This document shows, piece by piece, positions 7,473-8,787 of a DNA stretch of 8,787 nt; positions within the stretch are counted from its first letter, which is position 1; each line of letters starts with the position of its first letter. The notes beneath the pieces were generated by a model. That model ran no database searches. It was not told the DNA's origin and worked only from the letters and a program-made list of their open reading frames with translations. Both the position numbers and the translations under genes were made by a program. The stretch is from Desulfobulbaceae bacterium UBA5628 (GTDB lineage: Bacteria; Desulfobacterota; Desulfobulbia; Desulfobulbales; Desulfurivibrionaceae). Where the stretch lies: positions 900 to 9,686 of the forward strand of contig DIKC01000084.1 in the NCBI GenBank assembly GCA_002421565.1, given 5' to 3'.

Positions 7473-8787
7473 ATGCTTGATTTCGTCCGCAGCAAAAAGA
7501 AGTCGCTGATCATCAAGGTGGTCTTCGGCTTGATCATTCTCAGCTTCGTCATCGGCTACGCCATGCTGACCTCCCCGGGGGACGACAGCCAGGGCGGCCA
7601 GCCGAACGTGGCCGTCACCGTCAACGGCAAGGCGGTTCCCTTCGCCGAGTTCCAGGCCGCCTACAGCAACCTTTACCAGCTCTATCAGAACATCTACCAG
7701 GAACAGTTCACCCCCACCTTGGAGCGGCAGCTCAAGCTGGTGCAGAAATCCCTCGACGGGGTGATCAACCAGACCCTGCTGCTCGACGAGGCCAAGCGCC
7801 AGGGGGTGTCGGTCGGCAAGCAGGAACTGATCGACGCCATCGCCAAGATCCCGGCATTCCAGCAGGACGGCCTGTTCAGCAAGGACCGCTACCTGCAGGT
7901 GCTGGCCGCCCAGCGGCTGACCTCGGAAGAGTTCGAGGAACTGCAGCGCCGCGACCTTTTGGTCGGCAAGGTGCGCGAGCGCCTGCAGCAGAATGTCTCG
8001 GTCGATGAGGGCGAAATCATTCAGGAGTACCGCAACGCCCAGGAGAAGGTCGAACTCGAGGTGGTCCGCTTCGCACCGACCGCCTTCGAAGCCCAGGTCA
8101 GGGTCAGCGAGACCGACCTGGCCGCCTTCTTCGAAGCGCGCCAGGAGGATTTCCGCACGCCGGAGCGGATCGCCCTGAATTATATCGAACTGGCCCCCCA
8201 GCGCTTCCTCGACCAGGTCACCTACGAGGAGCGGGAACTGGAAACCTTCTACCGCCGCCACCTCGATCGCTTTGAAACGCCGGAACTGGCCCACGCCGCC
8301 CACATCCTCGTCCGGGTTCCCGAGCAGGCCGGCGAGAGCGTGCGCCAGCAAAAGCGGGCCCTGGCCGAGCGCCTGCTGGGCGAAGCCCGCACCGGCAAGG
8401 ACTTTGCCACACTGGCCCGGGAATTTTCCGACGACAAGGGGAGTGCGGCCAACGGCGGCGACTTGGGCAGCTTCACGCGCGGCACCATGGTTCCCGCCTT
8501 CGAGCAGGCGGCGTTCAGCCTCAAGCCCGGCGAAATCAGCAGCCTGGTCGAAACCCAGTTCGGCTTTCACATCATCAAGCTGGTCGCCCTGACCGAGGCC
8601 AAGGTTCAGCCCCTTGCCGAGGTCACCGACGAGATCAAGAGCGCCCTGCGTGCCGACAAGGCAAGGCAGCTGGCCTTTGAAAAGGCCATGGACCTCTACA
8701 ACGTCAACCGCAAGGGGGGGACGCTGGAGGCCGCCGCCCGGAGCGCCGACCTGAAGATCCAGCACACCGGCCTGTTTGCCCGGGATG
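7473..8787 (+). CDS. ppiD: PpiD/SurA-type periplasmic peptidyl-prolyl isomerase, C-terminus off window
   Basis: This is an inner-membrane-anchored periplasmic chaperone/foldase that helps newly exported proteins fold. 438 codons are present, with no stop before the window end; family members commonly exceed 500-600 aa, so the C-terminus is missing. A basic cytoplasmic start (RSKKK) precedes one membrane helix (about 12-31). A SurA-N-like chaperone region follows (about 44-180, beginning VAVTVNGKAVPFAEFQAAY). A parvulin domain spans about 270-372, with AHAAHILVRV, NGGDLGSFTRGTMVPAFEQA and FGFHIIKL as its typical blocks. The ATG at 7473 has AGGAG 11 nt upstream; the nearer ATG at 7466 is in another frame and stops after four codons, and an in-frame stop at 7437 excludes longer starts. 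The membrane anchor favours PpiD over soluble SurA. It is divergent from mreB. Confidence 0.92.
   Translation, partial: MLDFVRSKKKSLIIKVVFGLIILSFVIGYAMLTSPGDDSQGGQPNVAVTVNGKAVPFAEFQAAYSNLYQLYQNIYQEQFTPTLERQLKLVQKSLDGVINQTLLLDEAKRQGVSVGKQELIDAIAKIPAFQQDGLFSKDRYLQVLAAQRLTSEEFEELQRRDLLVGKVRERLQQNVSVDEGEIIQEYRNAQEKVELEVVRFAPTAFEAQVRVSETDLAAFFEARQEDFRTPERIALNYIELAPQRFLDQVTYEERELETFYRRHLDRFETPELAHAAHILVRVPEQAGESVRQQKRALAERLLGEARTGKDFATLAREFSDDKGSAANGGDLGSFTRGTMVPAFEQAAFSLKPGEISSLVETQFGFHIIKLVALTEAKVQPLAEVTDEIKSALRADKARQLAFEKAMDLYNVNRKGGTLEAAARSADLKIQHTGLFARD

Noticed and set aside
7428..8765. 445-codon open frame on the minus strand opposite ppiD
   Set aside because: It is an antisense shadow of the ppiD coding frame: GC-rich third positions remove stops on the opposite strand. 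The plus-strand frame encodes recognisable SurA-N and parvulin domains; the antisense product has no recognisable fold and no RBS.

Overview
The window is a stretch of ordinary bacterial chromosome dominated by the rod-shape (elongasome) operon. Protein style and gene order suggest a GC-rich Gram-negative of the former Deltaproteobacteria (Desulfuromonadia/Desulfobacterota type): an MreB close to Geobacter-like forms, SurA/PpiD-type periplasmic folding proteins, and outer-membrane lipoproteins with a FlgO domain. This is an inference from sequence style, and the species is not identified.

Layout. (a) 1-63: 3' part of a tRNA-Leu(CAA) gene cut by the window edge, followed by a strong intrinsic terminator (75-110). 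(b) 111-368: non-coding and relatively AT-rich, with a short tandem repeat (178-206) next to the tRNA. (c) 369-1597, minus strand: two lipoprotein genes overlapping by 4 nt, a 221-aa lipoprotein of unknown function followed by a FlgO-domain lipoprotein, with a candidate promoter just upstream. (d) 1700-1752: an A7/T7-flanked hairpin that terminates the next operon. (e) 1766-7280, minus strand: mreB-mreC-mreD-mrdA(PBP2)-rodA in that transcriptional order, with gaps of 80, 2, 4 and 2 nt. (f) 7281-7472: divergent intergenic region with a candidate mreB promoter, a structured mreB leader and a candidate ppiD promoter. (g) 7473 to the right edge, plus strand: a PpiD/SurA-type peptidyl-prolyl isomerase, truncated at its C-terminus by the window end.

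How the genes work together. MreB filaments lie under the inner membrane and, through MreC and MreD, organise the glycosyltransferase RodA and the transpeptidase PBP2 that build lateral-wall peptidoglycan. PpiD is an inner-membrane-anchored periplasmic chaperone; its divergent placement makes this an envelope-biogenesis neighbourhood. The lipoprotein pair is a separate transcription unit, presumably outer-membrane and of unknown function here.

I found no convincing new system. The items most worth a second look are a possible pair of mutually exclusive hairpins around the mreB ribosome-binding site, the FlgO-like lipoprotein pair with no flagellar genes nearby, and a tRNA T-arm-like 14-mer in the loop of the rodA terminator. 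Long open frames antisense to the real genes are coding shadows.
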